From: Mycolicibacterium pulveris
Lineage (GTDB): Bacteria > Actinomycetota > Actinomycetes > Mycobacteriales > Mycobacteriaceae
Reading direction: 5' to 3'
Assembly (NCBI RefSeq): GCF_010725725.1
Contig: NZ_AP022599.1
Coordinates: 2,170,001-2,234,000 of the forward strand
DNA: 64,000 nucleotides
A model generated the notes under the pieces. It was given only the letters and a program-made list of their open reading frames with translations. It was not told the DNA's origin and ran no database searches. Made by a program: the position numbers and the translations under genes. Shown in pieces: positions 1-9,432 of this stretch; within the stretch, counting starts at the first letter, position 1, and each line of letters opens with the position of its first letter.

Positions 1-403
1 GGTCGATCGACGCGGCCGGGTTCTGCGGGGTGAACGTCGCGGAGGCTTCGGCGATGCTGGTGGCGATGCCGACCACCTCGTCGGTGTCCGCGTGCAGGGC
101 GCGGTCGGGCACCGTCCACCGGAAATAGCCGACGGCGACGCCGGCGACCACGGCGGCGGTGGCGACCGCGACCACCGCCAGCCGCAGGCCGGGCCCGTCG
201 TCGTCGGTGCCGAGCGTCACCCCGTCGCGGCGGGCGAGCACCACGTTGACCACGACGCCCTCGACGATCAGCAGGCACAGAATCGAGCACACCGACACCC
301 ACCACAGCGGCCACCCCAGCGCCACCCCGATGTAGAGCAGCGCCACGATCGCCGCGATCGGAGCGCCGACGTCGAACGCCGCTACCCGCAACACGTTTCT
401 CAT
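1..403 (-). CDS. omamB: Mce-associated membrane protein, OmamB-like (3' part missing)
   Basis: The gene runs off the left edge; its N-terminal 134 residues are visible. There are two hydrophobic segments near residues 12-50, then an Arg-rich linker and a third at about 75-95, followed by the start of a soluble domain. The start ATG overlaps the stop of the upstream gene as ATGA, which indicates translational coupling. The pair lies divergent to zmp1, as Rv0199/Rv0200 do in M. tuberculosis. Orphaned Mce-associated proteins of this kind stabilise Mce importers in the envelope; that role is known for the family and only inferred here. Confidence 0.75.
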   Translation of the reverse strand, partial: MRNVLRVAAFDVGAPIAAIVALLYIGVALGWPLWWVSVCSILCLLIVEGVVVNVVLARRDGVTLGTDDDGPGLRLAVVAVATAAVVAGVAVGYFRWTVPDRALHADTDEVVGIATSIAEASATFTPQNPAASID

Positions 404-984
404 CGGATCGGTTCCAGCCGTGAGATCAGCAGGTTGCCGTCCACGTCGGAGACGTCCAGTCGCAGCGTCCAGCGCACGGTGCGCGGCTTGTCGTCACCGG
501 CGTTCTCGCTGACCGACGTCGCCACCACCAGGACGGTGTCGGTGCGCGACGCGAACTCCGACAGCTCGGGCTGCGGCCGCGGCGGCGCGCTGGAGCCGGC
601 CGGCGGCCGGTAGAGCGACTCGACCGCCACCGAGTCGACCTGGCCGCGGGTGTTGGACTGCAGCGTCTGGACCAGCTCGCGGTAGGGCTTGACCGCGGCA
701 TCGAAGTCCGCGTTGAGCTGCCCGACGGTGCCTTCGCGCAGCCTGACCATGCTGGTCTCCACGGTGTCCTTGTTCATGTTGATCAACGTGGTGGTCCAGT
801 CGGCGGCGGTCGCCAGCACGCGGGTGCGGTACTGCAACTCCTCGACGTCCTCGCGGTGCTGGGTCCAGATCAGTACGCCGAGCACGACGGCGATCACCGC
901 GATCACTCCCAGCACGGCCGACGCGACGCCGTAGCTGGTGAAGACGGGACCGTCGGCGGTGTCGGTGGGCTGGTCCTCGGGCAT
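400..984 (-). CDS. omamA: Mce-associated membrane protein, OmamA-like
   Basis: The 194-residue protein has a short acidic N-terminus, one transmembrane segment at about residues 15-38, and an extracytoplasmic NTF2-like domain typical of Mam/Omam proteins. The start is the ATG at 984; the reading frame is open far upstream, but that stretch is antisense to zmp1. It overlaps omamB by 4 nt. In M. tuberculosis OmamA (Rv0199) supports Mce1 and Mce4 lipid import, and the divergent zmp1 neighbour supports the assignment. Confidence 0.8.
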   Translation of the reverse strand: MPEDQPTDTADGPVFTSYGVASAVLGVIAVIAVVLGVLIWTQHREDVEELQYRTRVLATAADWTTTLINMNKDTVETSMVRLREGTVGQLNADFDAAVKPYRELVQTLQSNTRGQVDSVAVESLYRPPAGSSAPPRPQPELSEFASRTDTVLVVATSVSENAGDDKPRTVRWTLRLDVSDVDGNLLISRLEPIR

Positions 985-1059
985 GCGCGTGAGGGTACCG
1001 GGGGCGGGCCGCGACGAAGGGCTGGCGGTGCCGGGCGGGCGTTCTGGCACCCTGGTGGG

Positions 1060-3048
1060 GTGACCGTAGAAGCTATTCGATCGGGCATCGACCTGAGCTA
1101 CGTCGACGCCGACGCCCGCCCGCAAGACGACCTGTTCGGCCATGTGAACGGCCGCTGGCTGGCCGAGTACGAGATGCCGGCCGACCGTGCGACCGACGGC
1201 GCGTTCCGCTCGCTTTACGACCGCGCGGAAGAACATGTCCGCGACCTGATCACCGAAGCGGCCGCATCTGGCGCCGCCCCGGGCACCGACGAGCAGCGTA
1301 TCGGCGACCTCTACGCCAGCTTCATGGACGAGGAGACGATCGCCGCGCGTGGTGTCCGGCCGCTGCTCGACGAACTGGCCGCGATCGACGCCGCCGACAG
1401 CCCCGAGGCGCTGGCCCGGGTGCTCGGCGCGCTGCAGCGCACCGGCGTCGGTGGTGGCACGGGTCTCTACGTGAACACGGACGCCAAGGACTCCACCCGA
1501 TACCTGGTGCACCTCACCCAGTCCGGGCTCGGCCTGCCCGACGAGTCCTACTACCGCGAGGAGCAGCACGCCGAGATCCTGGCCGCCTATCCCGAGCACA
1601 TCGCCGCGATGTTCGCGCTGGTGTACGGCGACGGCGACCACGACGACACCGCCGCGCGGATCGTGGCGCTGGAGACCAAACTGGCCGCCGCGCACTGGGA
1701 CGTCGTCAAGCGGCGTGACGCCGACCTGGCCTACAACCTGCGCCGGTTCGCCGACCTGCCCGCCGAGGCCCCCGGCTTCGAATGGGCCGGCTGGCTCACC
1801 GCGCTAGGCAGCACACCGGAGAAGACCGCCGAAGTCGTCGTGCGCCAGCCGGACTACCTCACCGCGTTCGCGTCAGCCTGGAGCAGCGCGGGCCTGGACG
1901 ACTGGAAGGATTGGCTGCGCTGGCGGGTCATCCACGCCCGCGCGTTCCTGCTGACCGACGACCTCGTCGCCGAGGACTTCGCGTTCTACGGCCGCCGGCT
2001 CTCGGGCACCGAGCAGATCCGCGACCGGTGGAAGCGCGCCGTGTCGGTGGTGGAGGGCCTGATGGGCGACGCGGTCGGAAAGCTCTACGTGCAAAGGCAT
2101 TTCCCACCGCACGCCAAGGAGCGGATGGACGAGCTGGTGGCCAACATCCGCGAGGCCTACCGGGTGAGCATCAACTCGCTGGACTGGATGACGCCGCAGA
2201 CCCGCGAGAAGGCGCTGGCCAAACTCGACAAGTTCACCCCGAAGATCGGCTATCCGGCCAAGTGGCGCGACTATTCGGCGCTGGTGATCACCCGCGACGA
2301 TCTGTACGGAAACTATCAGCACGGCTACGCCGTCGAGTACGACCGCGAGCTGGCCAAGCTGGGCGGGCCTGTCGACCGCGACGAGTGGTTCATGACCCCG
2401 CAGACCGTCAACGCCTACTACAACCCGGGCATGAACGAGATCGTGTTTCCCGCAGCGATTCTGCAGCCGCCGTTCTTCGACGCCGATGCCGACGACGCGG
2501 CGAACTACGGCGGCATCGGCGCCGTGATCGGCCACGAGATCGGGCACGGATTCGACGATCAGGGCGCCAAGTACGACGGCGACGGCAACCTGGTGGACTG
2601 GTGGACCGACCAGGACCGCACCGAGTTCGGCGCCCGCACCACGAAGCTGATCGAGCAGTACGACGAGTACGTGCCACGCCAGCTGGAAGGACACCAGGGC
2701 TCACCCCATGTCCAAGGCGCGTTCACTGTCGGCGAGAACATTGGCGACCTCGGCGGGCTCTCGATCGCGCTGCTGGCCTACCGGCTGTCGCTGAAGGGCG
2801 AGGAGGCGCCGGTGATCGACGGGCTGACCGGCGAGCAGCGCGTGTTCTTCGGCTGGGCGCAGGTGTGGCGGACGAAATCGCGTGACGCCGAAGCGATCCG
2901 GCGCCTCGCGATCGATCCGCACTCACCGCCGGAGTTCCGTTGCAACGGCGTGATCCGCAACATGGACGCGTTCTACGAGGCGTTCGACGTCACCGAGGAC
3001 GACGAGCTGTACCTGGCGCCCGAACACCGGGTGCGGATCTGGAACTAA
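1060..3048 (+). CDS. zmp1: Zinc metalloprotease Zmp1, peptidase family M13 (neprilysin/PgPepO type)
   Basis: The 662-residue protein matches M. tuberculosis Zmp1 (663 aa) in length. The zinc motif HEIGH is at residues 492-496 and the third ligand lies in ENIGD, with Glu at about 559. The M13 substrate-binding motif NAYYNP lies upstream. The GTG at 1060 is chosen because the protein then begins like the tuberculosis enzyme; the frame stays open to 856 but that part lies in the divergent promoter region. No signal peptide is visible, as in the family member that nevertheless acts outside the cell and on host targets. Only 75 nt separate it from divergent omamA. Confidence 0.93.
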   Translation: MTVEAIRSGIDLSYVDADARPQDDLFGHVNGRWLAEYEMPADRATDGAFRSLYDRAEEHVRDLITEAAASGAAPGTDEQRIGDLYASFMDEETIAARGVRPLLDELAAIDAADSPEALARVLGALQRTGVGGGTGLYVNTDAKDSTRYLVHLTQSGLGLPDESYYREEQHAEILAAYPEHIAAMFALVYGDGDHDDTAARIVALETKLAAAHWDVVKRRDADLAYNLRRFADLPAEAPGFEWAGWLTALGSTPEKTAEVVVRQPDYLTAFASAWSSAGLDDWKDWLRWRVIHARAFLLTDDLVAEDFAFYGRRLSGTEQIRDRWKRAVSVVEGLMGDAVGKLYVQRHFPPHAKERMDELVANIREAYRVSINSLDWMTPQTREKALAKLDKFTPKIGYPAKWRDYSALVITRDDLYGNYQHGYAVEYDRELAKLGGPVDRDEWFMTPQTVNAYYNPGMNEIVFPAAILQPPFFDADADDAANYGGIGAVIGHEIGHGFDDQGAKYDGDGNLVDWWTDQDRTEFGARTTKLIEQYDEYVPRQLEGHQGSPHVQGAFTVGENIGDLGGLSIALLAYRLSLKGEEAPVIDGLTGEQRVFFGWAQVWRTKSRDAEAIRRLAIDPHSPPEFRCNGVIRNMDAFYEAFDVTEDDELYLAPEHRVRIWN

Positions 3049-3058
3049 GCCCGCGAGA

Positions 3059-3106
3059 AGACGCGAAAACCCCCATTTCCGTTCCGAAATGGGGGTTTTC
3101 GCGTCT
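3059..3106. terminator. Perfect 21-bp hairpin, bidirectional terminator
   Basis: Arms at 3059-3079 and 3086-3106 are perfectly complementary with a 6-nt loop. Each arm contains AAAACCCCC/GGGGGTTTT, so both strands carry a T-run inside the stem. It sits between the convergent zmp1 and L,D-transpeptidase stops, 10 and 18 nt away, so it probably ends both transcripts. Confidence 0.85.
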
Positions 3107-3124
3107 GCTCGGCAGTGAGGGCCG

Positions 3125-4192
3125 TTAGAACATCTGCCAGTCGGATCCGCCGTCGGGCTGGTTATACCACCCGCCGCTGGTGTTCTTGATGACGACCGGG
3201 TCGCCGCTGCCGAAGTTGTCGAAGAACCACTTGGCATCCGCCGGCGCCAGGTTGATGCACCCGTGGCTGACGTTGCTGTTGCCCTGCGCGCCGACCGACC
3301 ACGGCGCGCTGTGCACGAAGATGCCCTGGTTGTCGATGCGGACGGCGTCCTTGACCTTGAGCTTGTAGCCCTCGGGATCGTCGGTGGGCACCCCGTAGGT
3401 GGAGGAGTCCATCACGATCTCGCTGAACTTCTCCAGCACGTAGTACGTGCCGTTGCGAGTCTCGTAACCCTTCTTGCCCATCGACACCGGGAAGGTCTTC
3501 ACCAACTCGCCGTCGCGCATGATCTCCATCTGCTTGGTCTTGTCGTCGATGGTGGCCACCAGCTGCTCGGGCACACTGAAGCTCGACTTGGTGCCGCCCG
3601 CGTCGATGTGGACGACGGTGCCTGCCGGCCAGAAGTCCTGCGGACGCCAGCGCACCTGGGTGTCGCTGGTCCAGTAGAACCGCCCCGGCACCGGCGGATT
3701 GGACGAGATGTGGATCGCGTCCTCGGCCATCTTGCGGTTGGCGATGGGCCGCTGGAAGTTGATGTAGATCGGCTTGGCGGCCCCGACGATGGAGCCGTTG
3801 ACCGGGTTGAAGCTCGGCGGCGCGAACACCGGCTGGCCGGTATAGGGCAGCGGGTTCTGGCCCGCGGGGGTGCCCTCGGGAATCTGTTGCGGGGCGGCCA
3901 GCGGATTCGCGGGAAGGAACGGGTTCGGCGCCGGCGCCGGCTCTGCCGGCGGCGCCACTTCGGCCGCGGGCACCGAAGCCGGCCCGGGCGGAGGGGGCGG
4001 GAAGGCCGCCGGGTCCGCGGGTGGCGGCGGGGGCGGCGGAACAGGCGCGGCGGCCGGGTCCACCGGCGCGGGCGGCGGCGGTGGTGGGACATCGGGCTGG
4101 GCCAGCGCGGATGGGCTGCTGAGCACCATTGCGCCGACCAACCCGGCCGCGAAAACGGCGGTGAGCAGTCGATTCAACATCGGCTGCGGCAT
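3125..4192 (-). CDS. Secreted L,D-transpeptidase (YkuD), Rv0192-like
   Basis: The 355-residue protein has an N-terminal signal peptide (about residues 1-32, ending in a LAQ-type site) and a long Pro/Ala-rich linker. An Ig-like domain follows, then a YkuD catalytic domain with the VHSAP histidine and the SHGCIN motif, catalytic Cys at about 312. Such enzymes make 3-3 peptidoglycan cross-links in the periplasm or anchor proteins to the wall. The gene order next to zmp1 and ricR matches M. tuberculosis Rv0192. An internal ATG four codons in is an equally possible start. Confidence 0.88.
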   Translation of the reverse strand: MPQPMLNRLLTAVFAAGLVGAMVLSSPSALAQPDVPPPPPPAPVDPAAAPVPPPPPPPADPAAFPPPPPGPASVPAAEVAPPAEPAPAPNPFLPANPLAAPQQIPEGTPAGQNPLPYTGQPVFAPPSFNPVNGSIVGAAKPIYINFQRPIANRKMAEDAIHISSNPPVPGRFYWTSDTQVRWRPQDFWPAGTVVHIDAGGTKSSFSVPEQLVATIDDKTKQMEIMRDGELVKTFPVSMGKKGYETRNGTYYVLEKFSEIVMDSSTYGVPTDDPEGYKLKVKDAVRIDNQGIFVHSAPWSVGAQGNSNVSHGCINLAPADAKWFFDNFGSGDPVVIKNTSGGWYNQPDGGSDWQMF

Positions 4193-4350
4193 ACGTGACC
4201 TCCCAGTCGCAGAACTTCCGTCCAGTGTGGCACAGCGCCGAGACGCGCCCCGGTCGTCGGGGGGTCGTCAGACCAGCGCCGATGCGCGTATGCGTCGCGC
4301 TGACCTGCAGTGTTCATCGGTTCACTGCGGGAAACGTTACGACCCGGTAG

Positions 4351-4659
4351 TCAGGACCGCACCAGCCGGGCAATCGCCGCCGATGCCTCGGCCAGCTTGG
4401 CGTCGGCCTCCTGGCCGCCCTCGGCGACGGCCTGGGCGACGCAGTGCCCGAGGTGCTCGTCAAGCAGGGCCAGCGCCACGGACTGAAGGGCGCTGTTGAC
4501 GGCGCTGATCTGGGTCAGCACGTCGATGCAGTACTTGTCCTCGTCGATCATCTTGGCGATGCCGCGGATCTGGCCCTCGATGCGGCGCAGCCGCTTGGCG
4601 TAGTTGTCTTTCTGCGCCGAGTAGCCGTGCGCAGCGACTTGGGTGGTCTGGTCAGCCAT
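4351..4659 (-). CDS. ricR: Copper-sensing repressor of the CsoR family, RicR-like
   Basis: The 102-residue all-helical protein carries the Cu(I) ligand triad of the family: Cys44, His69 and Cys73. CsoR/RicR proteins release their operator when Cu(I) binds. The start overlaps the end of the preceding DUF305 gene by 8 nt, so the two are co-transcribed from the operator at 5290-5304. Its place beside ilvD is the place of ricR (Rv0190) in M. tuberculosis, which favours RicR over the other CsoR paralogues. Confidence 0.88.
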   Translation of the reverse strand: MADQTTQVAAHGYSAQKDNYAKRLRRIEGQIRGIAKMIDEDKYCIDVLTQISAVNSALQSVALALLDEHLGHCVAQAVAEGGQEADAKLAEASAAIARLVRS

Positions 4660-5272
4660 TTGGCCCCCTCAGCATCTGCTGCATCTGGTCGATCTCGGCC
4701 TGCTGGGTGTCGATGATGGTCTGGGCCATGCGCTTGGCGTCGACGTTCTCGCCGTTGGCAATCTCGGCCTTGGCCATCTCGACCGCCCCTTCGTGGTGGC
4801 TGATCATCGACTCCAGCCACAGGGTGTCGAACTCCTCGCCGGTGAGCTCGCTCAGCTTGGCCATGGTGGCCTCGTCGACCATCCCCTGCATGTCACCGTG
4901 GTGCGCGTGACCGTCGCCGGTGGCGGTGTCGGGGTTTTCGTTCCACTGCACCAAGAAGACCCGCAGCGCGTTGATCTCGGGTTGCTGCGCGGCCGAGATC
5001 TGCTCGGCCAGCGCGATCACTTCGGGGTTGGTCGAACGTTCGGGCACCAAGGCCGACATCTCGACGGCCTGTTCGTGGTGCGGAATCATGTTGGTGGCGA
5101 ACGCGACGTCGTCGGCGTTGTAGCCCGCGGGCTGCCCCGTGATGGCCGGGGTGTCGGGAGCCTGATGGTCGGGGTGCCCCTCGGAAGACTCCGACTGGCT
5201 ACACGAGGACACGAGCAGCGCGGTGGCGAGCGCGACGAAAGCGGCGACAATCCTGGTGGCGAAAGACGTCAT
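4652..5272 (-). CDS. DUF305 lipoprotein, probable copper-binding protein
   Basis: The 206-residue protein has a lipoprotein signal with lipobox VSSC at about residues 21-24. The mature part carries two DUF305 repeats, each with a His-His metal-binding signature (MIPHHEQAVEM and MISHHEGAVEM), plus a His-rich linker (GHAHHGD). DUF305 proteins are often found with copper resistance genes; binding of surplus copper outside the membrane is inferred. It is the first gene of the ricR operon, directly behind a RicR-type operator. H37Rv, as I recall it, has no such gene between ricR and ilvD. Confidence 0.85.
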   Translation of the reverse strand: MTSFATRIVAAFVALATALLVSSCSQSESSEGHPDHQAPDTPAITGQPAGYNADDVAFATNMIPHHEQAVEMSALVPERSTNPEVIALAEQISAAQQPEINALRVFLVQWNENPDTATGDGHAHHGDMQGMVDEATMAKLSELTGEEFDTLWLESMISHHEGAVEMAKAEIANGENVDAKRMAQTIIDTQQAEIDQMQQMLRGPNG

Positions 5273-5278
5273 GCGGCC

Positions 5279-5304
5279 AGCGTACCTGATACCCCCTCGG
5301 GGTA
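5279..5304 (-). promoter_or_regulatory. RicR operator and -10 box of the DUF305-ricR operon
   Basis: TACCCCCTCGGGGTA at 5290-5304 fits the RicR consensus TACCC-N5-GGGTA. Read on the minus strand, a -10 box TACGCT (5279-5284) follows 5 nt later and the ATG at 5272 comes 6 nt after that. This spacing implies a leaderless, copper-derepressed, autoregulated transcript. The site also lies 45 nt before ilvD; any effect on ilvD is unknown. Confidence 0.8.
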
Positions 5305-5349
5305 TAAATTGGTTTTGGCAGGATGCCTACCAAAGGCATACTTAAGATC

Positions 5350-7074
5350 ATGCCCACAGGTTCTGACCACGTCACCGAAGCCACCGAGCCCGATATCAAG
5401 CCCCGCAGTCGCGATGTCACCGACGGACTCGAGAAGGCGGCGGCCCGCGGCATGTTGCGGGCGGTGGGCATGGGCGACGACGACTTCGCCAAACCCCAGA
5501 TCGGCGTCGGGTCGTCTTGGAACGAGATCACGCCATGCAACCTGTCGCTGGACCGGCTGGCCAAGGCCGTCAAGGACGGGGTGCACGCCGCGGGCGGCTA
5601 TCCGCTCGAGTTCGGCACGATCTCGGTGTCCGACGGCATTTCGATGGGCCATGAAGGCATGCACTTTTCGCTGGTGTCCCGCGAGGTGATCGCCGACAGC
5701 GTCGAGACCGTCATGCAGGCCGAACGCCTCGACGGCTCGGTGCTGCTGGCCGGCTGCGACAAGTCGCTGCCCGGGATGCTGATGGCCGCCGCGCGGCTCG
5801 ATCTGGCGTCGGTGTTCCTCTACGCCGGGTCGATCCTGCCGGGCCGCGCCAAGCTGTCGGACGGCACCGAGCGCGAGGTCACGATCATCGACGCGTTCGA
5901 GGCGGTTGGCGCGTGCGCGCGTGGCCTGATGCCCCGCGAGGACGTCGACGCGATCGAGCGCGCGATCTGTCCGGGCGAAGGCGCCTGCGGCGGGATGTAC
6001 ACCGCGAACACGATGGCCAGCGCCGCCGAGGCGCTGGGCATGTCGCTGCCGGGCAGCGCGGCGCCGCCGGCCACCGACCGTCGCCGCGACGGGTTCGCCA
6101 GGCAAAGCGGTCAGGCGGTCGTGGAGATGCTGCGCCGAGGCATCACCGCCCGCGACATCCTCACCAAGGAGGCGTTCGAGAACGCGATCGCGGTGGTGAT
6201 GGCCTTCGGCGGGTCGACCAACGCGGTGTTGCACCTGCTGGCCATCGCCCATGAGGCCAACGTCAAGCTGTCACTGGACGACTTCACCCGCATCGGCAAC
6301 AAGGTGCCGCACCTGGCCGACGTGAAACCGTTCGGCCGCCACGTGATGACCGACGTCGACAACATCGGCGGGGTCCCGGTGGTGATGAAGGCGCTGCTGG
6401 ATGCCGGTCTGCTGCACGGCGATTGCCTGACGGTGACCGGTGAGACGATGGCGCAGAACCTCGCCCACATCACGCCGCCGGACCCGGACGGCAAAGTGCT
6501 TCGGGCGCTGGGTGATCCGATCCATCCCACCGGGGGCATCACGATCCTGCACGGCTCGCTGGCGCCGGAGGGCGCGGTGGTGAAGTCGGCGGGCTTCGAC
6601 TCCGACGTGTTCGAGGGCACCGCCCGCGTGTTCGAGCGCGAACGCGCGGCGCTGGATGCGTTGGAGGACGGCACGATTCAGCCGGGGGATGTGGTGGTCA
6701 TCCGCTACGAGGGTCCCAAGGGCGGACCGGGCATGCGTGAGATGCTCGCGATCACCGGCGCGATCAAGGGCGCCGGTCTCGGCAAGGACGTGCTGCTGAT
6801 GACCGACGGCCGGTTCTCCGGCGGCACGACCGGATTGTGCGTCGGCCACATCGCCCCCGAGGCGGTCGACGGCGGACCCATCGCGTTCCTGCGGGACGGT
6901 GACCGCGTCCGGCTCGACGTCGCCAAGGGCACGCTCGACGTGCTCGTGGATCCTGCCGAATTCGAGGCGCGCAACGCAGGTTTCGAGCCGCTGCCGCCGC
7001 GCTACACCTCCGGCGTGCTGGCCAAGTACACCAAGCTGGTCGGTTCGGCCGCCGTCGGCGCCGTTTGCACTTAG
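5350..7074 (+). CDS. ilvD: Dihydroxy-acid dehydratase
   Basis: The 574-residue enzyme dehydrates 2,3-dihydroxy-isovalerate and 2,3-dihydroxy-methylvalerate in branched-chain amino acid synthesis. The iron-sulfur cysteines lie in AGCDKSLPG and in [15 protein letters not shown], both family signatures. The ATG at 5350 gives the usual mycobacterial length (575 aa in M. tuberculosis); an in-frame ATG at 5323 is possible but adds unconserved residues. It is divergent from the ricR operon, as in M. tuberculosis. Confidence 0.95.
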   Translation: MPTGSDHVTEATEPDIKPRSRDVTDGLEKAAARGMLRAVGMGDDDFAKPQIGVGSSWNEITPCNLSLDRLAKAVKDGVHAAGGYPLEFGTISVSDGISMGHEGMHFSLVSREVIADSVETVMQAERLDGSVLLAGCDKSLPGMLMAAARLDLASVFLYAGSILPGRAKLSDGTEREVTIIDAFEAVGACARGLMPREDVDAIERAICPGEGACGGMYTANTMASAAEALGMSLPGSAAPPATDRRRDGFARQSGQAVVEMLRRGITARDILTKEAFENAIAVVMAFGGSTNAVLHLLAIAHEANVKLSLDDFTRIGNKVPHLADVKPFGRHVMTDVDNIGGVPVVMKALLDAGLLHGDCLTVTGETMAQNLAHITPPDPDGKVLRALGDPIHPTGGITILHGSLAPEGAVVKSAGFDSDVFEGTARVFERERAALDALEDGTIQPGDVVVIRYEGPKGGPGMREMLAITGAIKGAGLGKDVLLMTDGRFSGGTTGLCVGHIAPEAVDGGPIAFLRDGDRVRLDVAKGTLDVLVDPAEFEARNAGFEPLPPRYTSGVLAKYTKLVGSAAVGAVCT

Positions 7075-7121
7075 GAACTGCGGCGAGGTTTAACCGGGCC
7101 GCCGCCGGGCATTGCACCTGC

Positions 7122-7616
7122 ATGGCAAATCGCACACCGGGCATCTGGCCGGGTCTGTTGTTCGGACTGGGCTTCGGCGGCTTCATCGACGGGATCGTGC
7201 TGCACGAGATCCTGCAGTGGCATCACATGATCAGCCACGCCGAGTCACCGGACACCCTGGCCGGTCTGCAGCTCAACGTGGTGGCGGACGGCTTCTTCCA
7301 TGTCGGCACCTGGCTGCTGGTGATGACCGGCTCGCTCCTGACCCTGCGGTCTTGGCGGCGCGGTGAGCTGGCGCCGAACTGGTCGTTCCACGTCGGGCTG
7401 CTTCTCGCGGGCTGGGGCATCTTCAATCTGGTCGAGGGCCTGATCAACCATCATCTGCTGAACGTGCACCACGTCCGCGACGACCTCGGGGCCCCGCTGT
7501 CCTGGGACATCGGGTTCCTGCTGTCCGGGGTCCTGCTGATCGGAGTCGGCTGGCTGTTGCACCGCCGCGGGGTGCGTCACCTCGCCGAGCCCCCGGTGAC
7601 CTCGGCCCGCCCGTGA
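7122..7616 (+). CDS. DUF2243 membrane protein
   Basis: The 164-residue integral membrane protein has four predicted transmembrane helices. The N-terminal FGGFIDGIVLHEILQWHH signature is typical of DUF2243 and is rich in histidines. It lies 47 nt after ilvD on the same strand, where M. tuberculosis also has a small membrane protein (Rv0188). Function is unknown; the histidines suggest metal or haem binding but nothing proves it. The start is the ATG at 7122 because upstream codons overlap the ilvD end. Confidence 0.8.
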   Translation: MANRTPGIWPGLLFGLGFGGFIDGIVLHEILQWHHMISHAESPDTLAGLQLNVVADGFFHVGTWLLVMTGSLLTLRSWRRGELAPNWSFHVGLLLAGWGIFNLVEGLINHHLLNVHHVRDDLGAPLSWDIGFLLSGVLLIGVGWLLHRRGVRHLAEPPVTSARP

Positions 7617-7691
7617 CGTCACTTTCCTGACCGCCCCCACCTCCTACAATGGCGCCGTACCGGCGTATTGCGGCAGCAGGAGGTGAGGGGT

Positions 7692-8513
7692 TTGTCCCCG
7701 GCGTTCCCCGACGCCGCGGTGCTCGAGCACGCGCTGGACCTGGCCGCGCGTGCCCCGTCGGTCCGAAACACGCAGCCGTGGCGGTGGCACGTCGACCGCC
7801 ACGGTGTCCAGCTGTTCGCCGACTGGGAGCGCAGTCTCGGCACCAGCGACGCCGACCGACGCGATGTGGTGCTCAGCTGCGGCGCCGTCCTGCACCACTG
7901 CGCGGTGGCGTTCTCCGCCGCGGGCTGGTCGAGCCGGATCCACCGTTTTCCCGAAGACGGATTGCTTGCCACCCTCGCGCTCGGACAGCGGACCCCGGGG
8001 AGCGGCAGCCTCGAGCTGGCCGAGGCAATCGGGCGCCGCCGCGCCGACCGGCGGCCTTACCGCGGTGAGTTGCCCGCCGGCACGCTCGAACTGCTGACGC
8101 TGCGAGCGGAGCGCTTCGCCGTGCGGGTGGCCGCAGTGCCCGGCATTCGGTGGGCCCGACTCGGCGAGGCCGAGTTCGCGCTGCGCTACGGTGGCGACGC
8201 TGCTGGGCATGCCGGTGACGACGCCGTGATGCTGGTGCTGGCCACCGATTCCGACGGCGACGCGGCGCGGCTGCGTGCCGACGAGGCGCTCAGCGATCTG
8301 ACGCTGGCGGCGGCCGCTCTGGGGCTGGCCTCGTGTCCACTGACCGAACCCCTGCGCGACACGCGCAACCGCCTGGCGCTGGCCTGCGAGGTGTTCGACG
8401 CCGAGGCCCACCCGCAGGCGTTGATCCGGGTCGGTATGTCCGCCGCCGATGACCCACTGCCGCCGGTCGACCGACGATCCGTCGCGGAGACAACGACTTT
8501 CGACCTGAACTGA
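7692..8513 (+). CDS. Acg-family nitroreductase-like flavoprotein
   Basis: The 273-residue protein opens with the nitroreductase-fold motif LAARAPSVRNTQPWRW and has RRRADRRPY in the middle, as in the Acg/Rv3131 group. In that group FMN is bound but classical nitroreductase activity is lost; sequestering FMN is one proposal. The TTG at 7692 is chosen because AGGAGG at 7678-7683 sits 8 nt upstream; an earlier TTG at 7668 would put this ribosome site inside the gene. It ends 5 nt before a convergent SRPBCC gene. Confidence 0.78.
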   Translation: MSPAFPDAAVLEHALDLAARAPSVRNTQPWRWHVDRHGVQLFADWERSLGTSDADRRDVVLSCGAVLHHCAVAFSAAGWSSRIHRFPEDGLLATLALGQRTPGSGSLELAEAIGRRRADRRPYRGELPAGTLELLTLRAERFAVRVAAVPGIRWARLGEAEFALRYGGDAAGHAGDDAVMLVLATDSDGDAARLRADEALSDLTLAAAALGLASCPLTEPLRDTRNRLALACEVFDAEAHPQALIRVGMSAADDPLPPVDRRSVAETTTFDLN

Positions 8514-8518
8514 GCCCG

Positions 8519-8959
8519 TCAGCGGCTGCGCACCGCGAGCACCCTCTTGCGCAGACCCTTGGTCGCGGTGTCCATCAACCCCTGCGCCCCCTTGCGGACC
8601 AGGAATCCGGGCAGCGGAACCGTCGTCTCGACCGTCAGCTCCAGTCGCACGCGGGTGCGGTCTCCGTCCGGGGTCAGGGTGTAGCGACCGTCCTGCGCCT
8701 TCTGTTGCGAGGCACTGACCAGCGTCCAGCTGACGCCGTCGTCGTGCACCTTATAGTCGAGTATCTGTTCGTCGCTGATGCCGACGATCTTGACCACCTG
8801 GCGCGATCGCTTCGGCCGGCCCTGCTCGTCGCGTTCGAGGATTTCGACCCGCTCGTGGGCCGAGGACCAATCCGGCAGCGTCTCGAGGTCGTAGAGCACG
8901 GCGAGGATCTCCTCCGGCGTCGCCTCGATGACGATCTCGCGGGACTCGGTGATGGCCAT
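8519..8959 (-). CDS. SRPBCC (polyketide cyclase/START-like) protein
   Basis: The 146-residue protein has the SRPBCC fold: an N-terminal strand with IEATPEEILAVLYDLETLPDWSS, a long beta sheet, and a C-terminal helix (TKGLRKRVL). It resembles the TB18.5/Rv0854 group of mycobacterial lipid-pocket proteins. The ATG at 8959 starts directly before the fold; an upstream ATG at 9013 would overlap the preceding gene by 14 nt. Ligand and role are unknown. Confidence 0.78.
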   Translation of the reverse strand: MAITESREIVIEATPEEILAVLYDLETLPDWSSAHERVEILERDEQGRPKRSRQVVKIVGISDEQILDYKVHDDGVSWTLVSASQQKAQDGRYTLTPDGDRTRVRLELTVETTVPLPGFLVRKGAQGLMDTATKGLRKRVLAVRSR

Positions 8960-8999
8960 GTCGGCGATTAGCCCGCCGTCGGCGGGTCGAAACGCGCAC

Positions 9000-9416
9000 T
9001 CACGGGCGTCCACCCGCGGGCGGCGACGGCGCGCTGTCCTGACCGGCCGCCGCGACGGCGAGGCGTTCGATCCGCCGCAGCGCCTCGGCCAGCACCGGCA
9101 GATAGGCCGGCGCCCACAGCGGCGCGCTCATCCAGGCCCGGCAGCGCTGATCGCCGGGTTCGACTCCGTGCCGGGTGGCCGGCACTCCGGCCACCCGCCA
9201 CCCCCACATCCGTCCCGGATCCAAATCGCTGATGGTGAACGGCAACGGAACCCCGACCGGCGTCCACACCCGCCCGGTGGCCCCGAGTTCGAAGCCCGGC
9301 CCGTCCAGCGCGGCGCCGGACACCGTCGGACCCCAGCGCGGCCAGGCGTCGAGGTCGACGAGGATCTGCCACACGGTGTCCGCGGGCGCCGGGATGTCTC
9401 TGCTCACCGTCCACAT
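9000..9416 (-). CDS. SRPBCC family protein
   Basis: The 138-residue protein begins with VSRDIPAPADTVWQILVDLDAWPRW, the usual opening of the hydrophobic-pocket SRPBCC fold, and ends in an Ala/Arg-rich helix and a Pro-rich tail. It is unrelated in detail to the SRPBCC protein encoded just downstream, so this is not a recent tandem copy. It follows the O-methyltransferase gene by 16 nt and is probably in its operon. Function unknown. Confidence 0.75.
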   Translation of the reverse strand: MWTVSRDIPAPADTVWQILVDLDAWPRWGPTVSGAALDGPGFELGATGRVWTPVGVPLPFTISDLDPGRMWGWRVAGVPATRHGVEPGDQRCRAWMSAPLWAPAYLPVLAEALRRIERLAVAAAGQDSAPSPPAGGRP

Positions 9417-9432
9417 TCCGGCGGTGTACCCA

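Noticed and set aside
985..1695. N-terminal extension of the omamA frame antisense to zmp1
   Set aside because: The protein family begins at the ATG at 984; the extension covers conserved zmp1 coding sequence on the other strand.
3870..4499. Gly/Ala-rich open frame antisense to the L,D-transpeptidase, resembling a PE_PGRS protein
   Set aside because: The glycine richness is the mirror of the transpeptidase's Pro-rich linker, and no PE domain is present.
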